A DNA stretch of 64,000 bases. Source: an uncultured Prevotella sp. Lineage in GTDB: Bacteria > Bacteroidota > Bacteroidia > Bacteroidales > Bacteroidaceae. The translations under genes were made by a program, and so were the position numbers. The notes beneath the pieces were generated by a model. That model ran no database searches. It was given only the letters and a program-made list of their open reading frames with translations, and was not told where the DNA came from. Below are positions 1 through 7,400 of the stretch, piece after piece (position 1 is the stretch's first letter; every line of letters starts with the position of its first letter). The stretch spans positions 1 to 64,000 of the forward strand of contig CAMVOS010000004.1 of assembly GCA_947169185.1 (NCBI GenBank), given 5' to 3'.

Positions 1-76
1 ATCTTCAGACTGGTCAAGATCTTTGGCTAATCCACGTGGTTATGCAGGTGACCCGATATCTGCCCTTTTTATTTTG

Positions 77-120
77 TCTGAGAGCTGCATTTCTTACGAA
101 AGAGAAATGCAGCTCTCGGA
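77..120. repeat. Long perfect-type inverted repeat (hairpin)
   Basis: Arms 77-94 and 103-120 pair over 18 bp with one G-T wobble; the loop is 8 nt. A third, imperfect copy of the arm motif (AGCTGCATTCTCT) follows at 131-143. Neither side has a T-tract after the hairpin, so it does not look like a simple intrinsic terminator. The first 170 bases also hold short open stretches on the plus strand that could be the tail of an upstream gene, but nothing in them is recognisable. Confidence 0.7.
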
Positions 121-174
121 ACAATCCGGAAGCTGCATTCTCTACTTTATCAATAACTAAAAACCTAATCTTAT

Positions 175-342
175 GAAAAAACGTCTCACGACGTCAAGTC
201 ATCCTTAATTCAATCTTAACTAACCTAATTACTAACTAAAACCTATATCCGATTTCGCTAAATCTTTTACCTTTTTTATAACTAATACCTTATGTCTGTT
301 ATCCAATCTTTTACCTAAAAAACTAATTCTCTCTTGAAGACG
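175..342 (-). ncRNA. Candidate small RNA or long 5' leader
   Basis: A good left-facing promoter lies at 346-376, and no ORF of note follows it in the window. About 150 nt downstream the minus strand shows a short hairpin (ACGTC/GACGT, 181-194) followed by six T residues. The product could be a terminated RNA of roughly 165 nt or an attenuated leader of a gene lying left of the window. The interval contains GGTAAAAGATT twice. This is inference from promoter and hairpin only. Confidence 0.35.
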
Positions 343-345
343 ATG

Positions 346-376
346 CAAAGGTACGACGATTTTTGCTCCCTTCCAA
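346..376 (-). promoter_or_regulatory. Bacteroidetes-type promoter facing left
   Basis: On the minus strand TTGG (373-376) is followed after 19 nt by TACCTTTG (346-353), matching the Bacteroidetes consensus TTTG-N19/20-TAnnTTTG. It lies after the terminator of the acyl-CoA dehydrogenase operon and drives transcription off the left edge. Confidence 0.6.
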
Positions 377-460
377 CTTTTTGAGCCAAAAGAAGCAGAA
401 AATGGCCTCATTCTTGACGCATATCAAGCATTTGTGTTCGCACACAGTTTGTTTTTGGAC

Positions 461-502
461 AAAAAGAAAAAGGAAGTTGTCGTTTAGGACAACCTCCCTT
501 TT
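461..502 (-). terminator. Intrinsic terminator of the acyl-CoA dehydrogenase operon
   Basis: Read on the minus strand, a stem of about 14 bp (AAAGGGAGGTTGTC pairing with GACAACTTCCTTT, loop of about 6 nt) is followed by a T-rich run. It starts 22 nt after the stop codon of the acyl-CoA dehydrogenase gene. Confidence 0.8.
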
Positions 503-524
503 GCGGTATGTTTTTTTCTGTAAT

Positions 525-2255
525 TTAAGCCTCTTCAGCCTCTGGCTCAGCAGCACGGAAGTTAGCCAAATCCTCAACCTGGAAGGCCTTGATGTATGCG
601 CTCTTACCGTATACATCCTCCTCAGTCATGCGAACATAAACCTGAGCACTCTTAGCGAACATCTCAGGAGCCTTAGCAGCATCGCGGATGATGAGCAGTG
701 ACATAACGAGCTCGGCAGTCATATCGTAAAGACGACGAGCGAGGAAGTCCTGAGCATCCTGATTCTCGAGAGCCTTCACGTTTGCGAGAGCCTCCTCGTA
801 GATAGGAATCAGCTTCTCTACACGAGCCTTCAGAGCAGCATTAGCCTCTGCGGGTAGAGCTGCAAACATATCCTTGATGTTGGCGAGCATGGTGCCGTTG
901 GTGATGTAGCGGATAGCAGCAACCACCTGCAGCTGAGTGGTACCCTCGTAGATAGAGAAGATACGGGCATCGCGGAACAGGCGCTGGCTCTTGTACTCCA
1001 TGATGAAACCTGAACCACCGTGGATGCTGATAGCATCGTAAGCGTTCTGGTTAGCATACTCAGAGTTCATACCCTTAGCAAGTGGTGTGAAGGCATCAGC
1101 CAAACGCTGATACTTCTTCAGCTCCTGCTTCTCCTCAAGTGTGAGCTTGCGGTCGCGCTCGATATCCTCGAGGCACTTGTAAACGTCTACATAGCAAGCT
1201 GTCTCATACAGCAGTGAACGACCAGCATCGAGCTTAGCCTTCATGCGAGAAAGCATATCGTAAACAGCGGGGAAGTTGATAATCTTATCACCAAACTGCT
1301 GACGCTCCTTAGCGTAAGCCAGACCCTCGTTGTAAGCCTCCTGCTCAACACCTACTGACTGAGCGGCGATACCCAGACGGGCACCGTTCATCAGAGCCAT
1401 CACGTACTTGATAAGACCCAGACGAGTGCTTCCGCAGAGCTCTGCCTTAGCGTTCTTATAGGTCAGCTCACAAGTAGGTGAACCGTGGATACCCAACTTG
1501 TGCTCGATGTGACGTACGTCAACACCACCCTGACGCTTGTCGTAGATGAACATTGACAGACCACGTCCGTCCTTGGTGCCTTCCTCAGAACGAGCCAGCA
1601 CGAGGTGGATGTCGCTATCACCATTGGTGATGAAACGCTTTACACCGTTCAGACGCCAGCAGTTCTCCTTCTCATCGAAGGTAGCCTTCAGCATCACGCG
1701 CTGCAGGTCGGAACCAGCATCAGGCTCAGTCAGGTCCATCGACATTCCTTCACCAGCGCAAACGCGTGGGATGTACTTCTGGCGCTGCTCCTCAGAACCG
1801 AACTCATAGAGTGTGTCGATACAGCTCTGCAGGCTCCAGATGTTCTGGAAACCAGCATCAGCAGCTGAGATCATCTCAGAGAGCATTGAGAACACTGCGT
1901 TAGGCAGGTTCAGACCGCCGTAACGACGAGGCATTGAAACACCCCAGAGGCCAGCCTTGCGGGTAGCGTCGAGGTTCTCGTAAGTCTTAGAGGCGTAGAT
2001 CATACGGCCGTTCTCGAGGTGTGGACCTTCGAGGTCAACGCTCTCAGAGTTTGGCTCGATGATGTTAGCAGCCACGTCGCCGGTGATGTCGAGAATCTGC
2101 TTGTAGTTCTCGATGGCATCGCCCAGGTCAACGGGAGCGTAGTCATATTCCTTTGCATCAGCAAAGCCTTTTTCCTTCAGCTCGACGATACGAGCCATCA
2201 GGGGGTGGTTCAAGTAGAACCCGATCTCAGGATGATCGCTATAATAGTTTGCCAT
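525..2255 (-). CDS. Acyl-CoA dehydrogenase (long form)
   Basis: This 576-residue flavoenzyme should oxidise an acyl-CoA to the 2-enoyl-CoA and pass electrons to the EtfAB encoded just upstream. The sequence has the acyl-CoA dehydrogenase N-terminal, middle (MDLTEPDAGSDLQ region) and C-terminal FAD domains (AISIHGGSGF). It also has an extra helical tail of about 130 residues, as in the roughly 590-residue DmdC-like subgroup rather than the 380-residue short-chain enzymes. It is the third gene of an etfB-etfA-acd operon and starts 2 nt after the etfA stop. A terminator lies downstream at 461-502. The substrate cannot be read from sequence; short-chain acyl-CoA or a 3-methylthiopropionyl-CoA-like thioester are possible. 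Confidence 0.9.
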   Translation of the reverse strand: MANYYSDHPEIGFYLNHPLMARIVELKEKGFADAKEYDYAPVDLGDAIENYKQILDITGDVAANIIEPNSESVDLEGPHLENGRMIYASKTYENLDATRKAGLWGVSMPRRYGGLNLPNAVFSMLSEMISAADAGFQNIWSLQSCIDTLYEFGSEEQRQKYIPRVCAGEGMSMDLTEPDAGSDLQRVMLKATFDEKENCWRLNGVKRFITNGDSDIHLVLARSEEGTKDGRGLSMFIYDKRQGGVDVRHIEHKLGIHGSPTCELTYKNAKAELCGSTRLGLIKYVMALMNGARLGIAAQSVGVEQEAYNEGLAYAKERQQFGDKIINFPAVYDMLSRMKAKLDAGRSLLYETACYVDVYKCLEDIERDRKLTLEEKQELKKYQRLADAFTPLAKGMNSEYANQNAYDAISIHGGSGFIMEYKSQRLFRDARIFSIYEGTTQLQVVAAIRYITNGTMLANIKDMFAALPAEANAALKARVEKLIPIYEEALANVKALENQDAQDFLARRLYDMTAELVMSLLIIRDAAKAPEMFAKSAQVYVRMTEEDVYGKSAYIKAFQVEDLANFRAAEPEAEEA

Positions 2256-2257
2256 AA

Positions 2258-3280
2258 TTACTTGCTATTCTGTTTGTAATACTTAATGAGTTTGGGAACT
2301 ACCTCTTCCACAGTACCAACGATGACATAGTCAGCGATGCGGTTGATAGGAGCATCGGGATCGCTGTTGATAGAGATGATAATGCCAGAATCCTGCATAC
2401 CAGCGATGTGCTGAATCTGTCCAGAGATACCGCAGGCGATGTACACCTTGGGGTGAACGGTAACACCCGTCTGACCAATCTGACGGTCGTGATCCAGCCA
2501 GCCAGCATCCACAGCAGCACGGCTACCACCAACCTCACCATGCAGCACCTTAGCCAGATCGAACAGCATGTCGAAGTTCTCCTTAGAACCCATACCGTAA
2601 CCACCAGCTACAACGATAGGCGCACCCTTCAGGTTGTGCTTAGCAGCCTCTACGTGGTGGTCGAGTACCTTTACAACGAAAGCCTCTGGGCTAACATACT
2701 TGCTAACCTCGGGGTAAACAACCTCGCCCTTAGCCTTGCCCTCGTACAGAGCCTTCTGCATCACACCGCTACGAACGGTAGCCATCTGTGGACGGTGGTC
2801 GGGGTTCACGATAGTAGCTACGATGTTACCACCGAAGGCAGGACGAATCTGATAGAGCAGATTCTCATATACCTTATTGTTCTTCTTATCCTCGTAGGGA
2901 CCAATCTCGAGCTCTGTGCAATCAGCAGTCAGACCTGATGTCAGCGATGACGATACGCGTGGACCGAGGTCACGACCAATCACGGTAGCACCCATCAAGC
3001 AGATCTGTGGCTGCTCCTCCTTGAAGAGGTTAACCAGAATATCTGTGTGAGGAGCTGAGGTGTAAGGGAACAGGTCCTTAGCGTCGAAGACAAACAGCTT
3101 GTCGACACCATAAGGCAGAATCTGATCCTCCACCTTACCAGAAATACCGGTACCGGCAACAACAGCGTGCAGCTCTACGTTCAGTTCATTGGCGAGCTTA
3201 CGACCCTTGGTCAACAACTCTTGAGAAACCTCTTGAACAGTTGTTCCTTCAATTTCTACGTAAACAAAAACATTATTCAT
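2258..3280 (-). CDS. etfA: Electron transfer flavoprotein alpha subunit
   Basis: EtfA (340 residues) forms the FAD-binding heterodimer with EtfB and carries electrons from the acyl-CoA dehydrogenase. The C-terminal FAD domain is clear: VVAGGYGMGSKENF, the GGSRAAVDAGW motif, IGQTGVTVHPKVYIACGISG (within 264-285), and SINSDPDAPI. Length is normal for the family. The ATG lies 7 nt after the etfB stop, so the two are surely co-transcribed. Whether this EtfAB is an ordinary or a bifurcating type cannot be decided here. Confidence 0.94.
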   Translation of the reverse strand: MNNVFVYVEIEGTTVQEVSQELLTKGRKLANELNVELHAVVAGTGISGKVEDQILPYGVDKLFVFDAKDLFPYTSAPHTDILVNLFKEEQPQICLMGATVIGRDLGPRVSSSLTSGLTADCTELEIGPYEDKKNNKVYENLLYQIRPAFGGNIVATIVNPDHRPQMATVRSGVMQKALYEGKAKGEVVYPEVSKYVSPEAFVVKVLDHHVEAAKHNLKGAPIVVAGGYGMGSKENFDMLFDLAKVLHGEVGGSRAAVDAGWLDHDRQIGQTGVTVHPKVYIACGISGQIQHIAGMQDSGIIISINSDPDAPINRIADYVIVGTVEEVVPKLIKYYKQNSK

Positions 3281-3286
3281 ATCTTA

Positions 3287-4159
3287 TTAGCCAATGATTT
3301 TCTCTTCCAACAATTCTTTGATCATACCCTCAATATCAGCATCTGAAGCCGTCAAAGTTTTCGACTCCTTAGCCTGGAACACGATGTTCTTGATAGCCTT
3401 CACCTTGGTGGGTGAGCCACTGAGACCGCACTGGTTCACGTCGCCATCAACATCGGCAACACTCCACTGGTTCAGTGTCAGTTCAGGGCGCTCATCGTAC
3501 AGATAGTCGTAGGCAGTACCCTCAGCAGGGCGCTCCATAGGACAGGTAGCGCGCTTGTACTTCATCACCAGCTTAGCGTTCTGGGGACGACAGGGAGCAG
3601 CGCTACCGTTTACGGTAATCACTACAGGCAGAGGAGCCTCTACAGTTTCTACACCACCGTCGATGACACGCTTGATGGTAGCTTTGCCATCCTTTACTGA
3701 GAGAACCTCCTCGGCATAAGTTACCTGGTTGAGGCCCAGCTTCTGAGCTACCTGGGGACCTACCTGTGCGGTATCACCATCGATAGCCTGACGACCACCG
3801 ATAACGATGTCTACATCGCCAATCTTCTTGATGGCTGTAGCCAGAGCGTAAGATGTAGCGAGGGTATCAGCACCAGCGAAGAGACGGTCGGTCAGCAACC
3901 AACCTGTATCAGCACCACGATAAAGTCCCTGACGGATGATTTCGCCTGCACGTGGAGGACCCATCGTGAGGATTCCTACTGTTGAGCCTGGGTTCTGCTC
4001 CTTCAGGCGAAGGGCCTGCTCCAGGGCATTCAAATCTTCTGGATTGAAGATGGCGGGTAGGGCAGCGCGGTTCACCGTTCCTTCGGCAGTCATGGCGTCC
4101 TTACCCACATTTCTTGTGTCGGGTACCTGCTTAGCAAGTACTACAATTTTTAATGCCAT
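3287..4159 (-). CDS. etfB: Electron transfer flavoprotein beta subunit
   Basis: EtfB (290 residues from this start) is the AMP/FAD-binding partner of EtfA. It starts MALKIVVLAKQVPDTRNV, the usual N-terminus, and has the family motif region around IVIGGRQAIDGDTAQVGP. The frame stays open 44 codons further upstream, but that extension crosses the promoter at 4209-4240 and reads as unlike any Etf, so the ATG at 4159 is preferred. It is the first gene of the etfB-etfA-acd operon. Confidence 0.93.
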   Translation of the reverse strand: MALKIVVLAKQVPDTRNVGKDAMTAEGTVNRAALPAIFNPEDLNALEQALRLKEQNPGSTVGILTMGPPRAGEIIRQGLYRGADTGWLLTDRLFAGADTLATSYALATAIKKIGDVDIVIGGRQAIDGDTAQVGPQVAQKLGLNQVTYAEEVLSVKDGKATIKRVIDGGVETVEAPLPVVITVNGSAAPCRPQNAKLVMKYKRATCPMERPAEGTAYDYLYDERPELTLNQWSVADVDGDVNQCGLSGSPTKVKAIKNIVFQAKESKTLTASDADIEGMIKELLEEKIIG

Positions 4160-4208
4160 ATTTATTAATAATGTGTAAAAATGATATCCTTTTCTCAAAA
4201 ATCGGGTG

Positions 4209-4240
4209 CAAAGGTACGCTTTTTTGCGCACACAGCCAAA
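4209..4240 (-). promoter_or_regulatory. Promoter of the etfB-etfA-acd operon
   Basis: On the minus strand TTTG (4237-4240), a 20-nt spacer and TACCTTTG (4209-4216) match the Bacteroidetes consensus. It gives a 5' leader of about 45 nt to etfB. Confidence 0.75.
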
Positions 4241-4326
4241 TAAAATGCACAAAAACAGCCAAAATGTGCACACTTTGGCCGTTTTGTGCAATGAAAATAT
4301 CTTCTTCTATCTCCCTCTGACTTCTT

Positions 4327-5913
4327 TTATTTTATCAGATTCCCTAAAATGTCGCGTGTCAACTCCTTCGTAATGGTACGGGTAGCGGCACTCGTGGCAT
4401 TCTTGGCAACACGACCAGTGGTAGAGGTCTTGGATTTCGTCTTCTTACCCGTTACCTTGTCGCTGACGTAGGTGCCAAGGATGGCAGCGAATGTCGAGGT
4501 GATAGCAGTCAGGACGGCTTTCAAAACCTTTGACATGATGCCTGGCTTCTTCTTTTCTTCCTTCTCAGCCTTACCTGCAGCTTTGATTTCTTCAGCAGCA
4601 GCTTCCTCTTGTTGTGCTGCCATCTGCTGTTCGGCTTCAGCCATGAGCACTTCGAAGGCACTCTCACGGTCCACAGGCGTGTCGTATTTGCCATAGATGC
4701 GACTCTGTTTGATGATGTCGAGGCGCTGGCCTTCAGTCACGGCACCAATCTGCGACAGCGGGAACAGTATTTTGGCGCGTTCCACGACGCTGGGTGCACC
4801 CTTCTCATCGAGGAAGCTCACAAGGGCTTCGCCCGTCTCGAGGTTCATGATGGCCTCGTCAGTCTTGAAGGCGGGATTGGCGCGGAAGGTGTCGGCAGCG
4901 GTCTTCACGGCTTTCTGATCCTTCGGCGTATAGGCTCGCAGGGCGTGCTGCACGCGATTACCCAACTGCCCCAGGATGTTCTCAGGAATATCCGTGGGAC
5001 TCTGGGTGATAAAGTAGATGCCTACACCCTTCGAACGAATGAGGCGGATAACCTGTTCAATCTTGTCGAGCAGCGCCTTGCTGGTATCGGTAAACAGCAT
5101 GTGGGCCTCATCGAAGAAGAATACGAGCTTGGGCTGTGGCAAGTCGCCCACCTCGGGCAGGGTAGAATAGAGTTCACTCATCAGCCACAGCAGGAAGGTC
5201 GAGTACAGCTTAGGCTGCAACATCAGTTTGTCAGCAGCCAGTACGTTCATCACGCCTTTGCCACCCTCTGTCTGCATCAGGTCGTAAATGTCGAATGATG
5301 GCTCACCAAAGAACTTGTCGGCCCCCTGGTTCTCCAACTGTAACAAGGCGCGCTGGATGGCACCAATAGTTGGCGTCGAGATGTTGCCATATTTCGTGGT
5401 GTACTCCTTGGCATGCTGCGATACCCAGTCGAGCATCGAACGCAGGTCCTTCAGGTCGATAAGCAGCAGTCCACGTTCGTCAGCAATGCGGAACACGATA
5501 TTCAGTACACCATCCTGTGTCTCGTTCAACTGCATCAGACGGCTGAGTAGCTGTGGGCCCATTTGGCTGATGGTGGCACGCATGGGGTGTCCCTGTTCGC
5601 CAAAGACGTCAAAGAAACGGACAGGACAGCTCTGGAACTCAGGATTCTCGATGCCAAACTCAGGCAGGCGTTTCTCGATGAAACCACTCATCTTACCTAC
5701 CTGCGAGATACCACTGAGGTCGCCCTTCATATCGGCCATAAAACAAGGAACACCAGCCTGGCAGAAAGTCTCGGCCATCACTTGCAGCGTCACCGTCTTA
5801 CCAGTACCCGTAGCACCAGCTATGAGTCCGTGGCGGTTTGCCATTTTACCTGTAATTGAAAGCGCTCCATTGGCGCAATGGGCTACGTACAGCCCCCGTT
5901 CTTTGTCGTACAT
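4327..5913 (-). CDS. HerA-like ATPase (DUF853 / YjgR family)
   Basis: This 528-residue protein is a HerA/FtsK-superfamily ATPase of the DUF853 (YjgR) family. It has Walker A GATGTGKT at residues 33-40, Walker B ending DEAH at 268-271, and an arginine/sensor region around [20 protein letters not shown]. The last 100 residues are alanine- and lysine-rich and variable, with a possible short membrane-like stretch ([18 protein letters not shown]). Family members are poorly characterised putative DNA or protein translocating ATPases. It stands alone and is divergent from the sugar transporter; its own -7 box TAACTTTG is at 5940-5947 with GTTG 19 nt further upstream. Confidence 0.88.
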   Translation of the reverse strand: MYDKERGLYVAHCANGALSITGKMANRHGLIAGATGTGKTVTLQVMAETFCQAGVPCFMADMKGDLSGISQVGKMSGFIEKRLPEFGIENPEFQSCPVRFFDVFGEQGHPMRATISQMGPQLLSRLMQLNETQDGVLNIVFRIADERGLLLIDLKDLRSMLDWVSQHAKEYTTKYGNISTPTIGAIQRALLQLENQGADKFFGEPSFDIYDLMQTEGGKGVMNVLAADKLMLQPKLYSTFLLWLMSELYSTLPEVGDLPQPKLVFFFDEAHMLFTDTSKALLDKIEQVIRLIRSKGVGIYFITQSPTDIPENILGQLGNRVQHALRAYTPKDQKAVKTAADTFRANPAFKTDEAIMNLETGEALVSFLDEKGAPSVVERAKILFPLSQIGAVTEGQRLDIIKQSRIYGKYDTPVDRESAFEVLMAEAEQQMAAQQEEAAAEEIKAAGKAEKEEKKKPGIMSKVLKAVLTAITSTFAAILGTYVSDKVTGKKTKSKTSTTGRVAKNATSAATRTITKELTRDILGNLIK

Positions 5914-5939
5914 AATGGATGAAGTTTAGTTATTTTTTG

Positions 5940-5970
5940 CAAAGTTACGAAATTTCTCTCAACTCTCAAC
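5940..5970 (-). promoter_or_regulatory. Promoter of the HerA-like ATPase gene
   Basis: Minus-strand TAACTTTG (5940-5947) with GTTG at 5967-5970, 19 nt apart. It lies 27 nt before the ATG at 5913 and back to back with the transporter promoter. Confidence 0.55.
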
Positions 5971-5991
5971 ACGAATCTCTAAACTTTTTTG

Positions 5992-5999
5992 TACCTTTG
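5992..5999 (+). promoter_or_regulatory. -7 box of the sugar transporter/DUF5107 operon
   Basis: TACCTTTG at 5992-5999 matches TAnnTTTG and lies 39 nt before the ATG at 6038. The matching -33 element is weak. Confidence 0.6.
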
Positions 6000-6037
6000 C
6001 GAAAAATTTTAATCACTACTAAACAATAACTAAGGAT

Positions 6038-7372
6038 ATGCAGGGATATAACAAAGGATTCCTCTATTTCATCTGCGCCGTGTCAGCGATGGGCGGACTG
6101 CTTTTCGGCTACGACTGGGTGGTGATAGGTGGAGCCAAACCGTTCTATGAACTTTACTTCAGTATTAGTGACTCGCCTCTGTTGCAGGGCGTGGCTATGA
6201 CAACGGCCTTGATAGGTTGTCTGGCAGGTGCAATGGTGGCTGGTGCTGCTGCCGACAAGTATGGGCGTAAACCCCTGCTGATGGTCAGTGCGGTACTGTT
6301 TACCATATCAGCCATCGGTACTGGACTGTTCAATGACTTTACCTTATTTAATATTGCACGCTTTGTAGGCGGCGTGGGTATCGGTGTGGCCTCGGCATTG
6401 GCTCCGATGTATATCGCTGAGGTCAGTCCTACGGAGATTCGTGGACGAATGGTCTCGCTGAACCAGATGACTATTGTATTAGGTATTCTTGGTGCCCAGA
6501 TCGTCAACATGCTGTTGGCACGCGATACCTCTGTTGCTGAGAGCCAGGCATGGAATGTGGAGTGGGGCTGGCGCTGGATGTTCTGGGCTGAGACGTTGCC
6601 TGCAGCACTATTCTTGGTGATGAGTTTCTTTATTCCTGAGAGTCCGGTGTACCTAAAAATGAGAGGTGAGTGGAAAGAGGTAAGAGGTAAGAGAATACCT
6701 GATGAGACAGATTGTCAGCAGAACATCTCTCTTACCTCTCACCTCTCACTTCTTACCTCTAAAAAGTACCAAAAGGTACTTGTCCTGGGTATCGTCATAG
6801 CCGTATTCCAGCAGTGGTGCGGCACGAATGTCATCTTCAACTATGCGCAGGAAATATTCGTGGGCGCAGGCTTCGATGTCGATGGGATGTTTATCAACAT
6901 CGTCATCACGGGCATTGCCAACGTTATCTTTACGATTGTGGCGCTGTATACCATCGAGAAGTGGGGACGCAGGACGTTAATTCTATTGGGCGCAGGCGGA
7001 CTGGGTCTTATCTATCTGATTTTGGGCACCTGCTACTTTTTCGAGGTGAAGGGCTTCGTGATGGTAGCCTTGGTGGTGGCAGCAATTTCTACTTACGCCA
7101 TGACGCTGGCACCTGTCACATGGACCCTGTTAGCAGAAATATTCCCCAATCGTGTTCGTGGCATAGCGATGGCGACGTGCACGTTTGCCCTGTGGGTGGG
7201 CTGTTGTACGCTGACCTTCTCGTTCCCTTCGATGAATGCAGCTTTGGGTAGTAGCGGTTCGTTTTGGATCTACAGCGCCATCTGCATCTGTGCCTTTGCA
7301 TTCCTATGGCGTCGTTGTCCGGAAACCAAAGGCAAATCGCTTGAAGACCTTGAACGCGAATTGGTTAAATAA
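6038..7372 (+). CDS. MFS sugar porter (XylE/sugar-H+ symporter type)
   Basis: This 444-residue, 12-helix major facilitator transporter takes up a sugar with a proton. Sugar-porter signatures are present: GRKPLLM after helix 2, EIRGRMVS after helix 4, PESPVYL after helix 6, QQWCGTNVIFNYAQEIF in helix 7, GRR in the second half, and the PETKGKSLEDLE tail. The cytosolic loop between helices 6 and 7 (residues about 208-243) is not family-like. It is encoded by two inverted copies of a GAGAGGT-heptamer cassette (see repeat entry at 6661-6765). The next gene, 28 nt downstream on the same strand, is a DUF5107/TPR protein, so the pair probably serves one sugar. The sugar itself cannot be named. Confidence 0.9.
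   Translation: MQGYNKGFLYFICAVSAMGGLLFGYDWVVIGGAKPFYELYFSISDSPLLQGVAMTTALIGCLAGAMVAGAAADKYGRKPLLMVSAVLFTISAIGTGLFNDFTLFNIARFVGGVGIGVASALAPMYIAEVSPTEIRGRMVSLNQMTIVLGILGAQIVNMLLARDTSVAESQAWNVEWGWRWMFWAETLPAALFLVMSFFIPESPVYLKMRGEWKEVRGKRIPDETDCQQNISLTSHLSLLTSKKYQKVLVLGIVIAVFQQWCGTNVIFNYAQEIFVGAGFDVDGMFINIVITGIANVIFTIVALYTIEKWGRRTLILLGAGGLGLIYLILGTCYFFEVKGFVMVALVVAAISTYAMTLAPVTWTLLAEIFPNRVRGIAMATCTFALWVGCCTLTFSFPSMNAALGSSGSFWIYSAICICAFAFLWRRCPETKGKSLEDLERELVK
6661..6765. repeat. Heptamer-built cassette in inverted copies inside the transporter gene
   Basis: Left arm 6661-6700 is made of GAGAGGT-like heptamers and ends AGAATACCT. Right arm 6726-6765 is the complementary sense (TCTCTCTTACCTCTCACCTC and on to AAAAA). 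The left arm matches 49072-49114 in 35 of 39 positions over the shared stretch. The tract stays in frame with the transporter. Confidence 0.85.
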
Positions 7373-7373
7373 A

Positions 7374-7400
7374 TCGTAAATTGTCAAATTGTAAATTATA
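7374..7400 (+). repeat. TAAATTG heptamer spacer before the DUF5107 gene
   Basis: The whole gap between the transporter stop and the next ATG is made of TAAATTG-type units (GTAAATTG, TCAAATTG, TAAATTAT). The same unit in the same sense fills the gap upstream of the gene starting at 49264. Confidence 0.65.

Noticed and set aside
1..60. Possible structured RNA with GGTCA/TGACC ends and a CCACGTGG palindrome
   Set aside because: The stems are short and the left part is cut by the window edge; not enough to support a call.
4160..4291. N-terminal extension of etfB
   Set aside because: The extra 44 codons overlap the promoter at 4209-4240 and the residues do not resemble EtfB.
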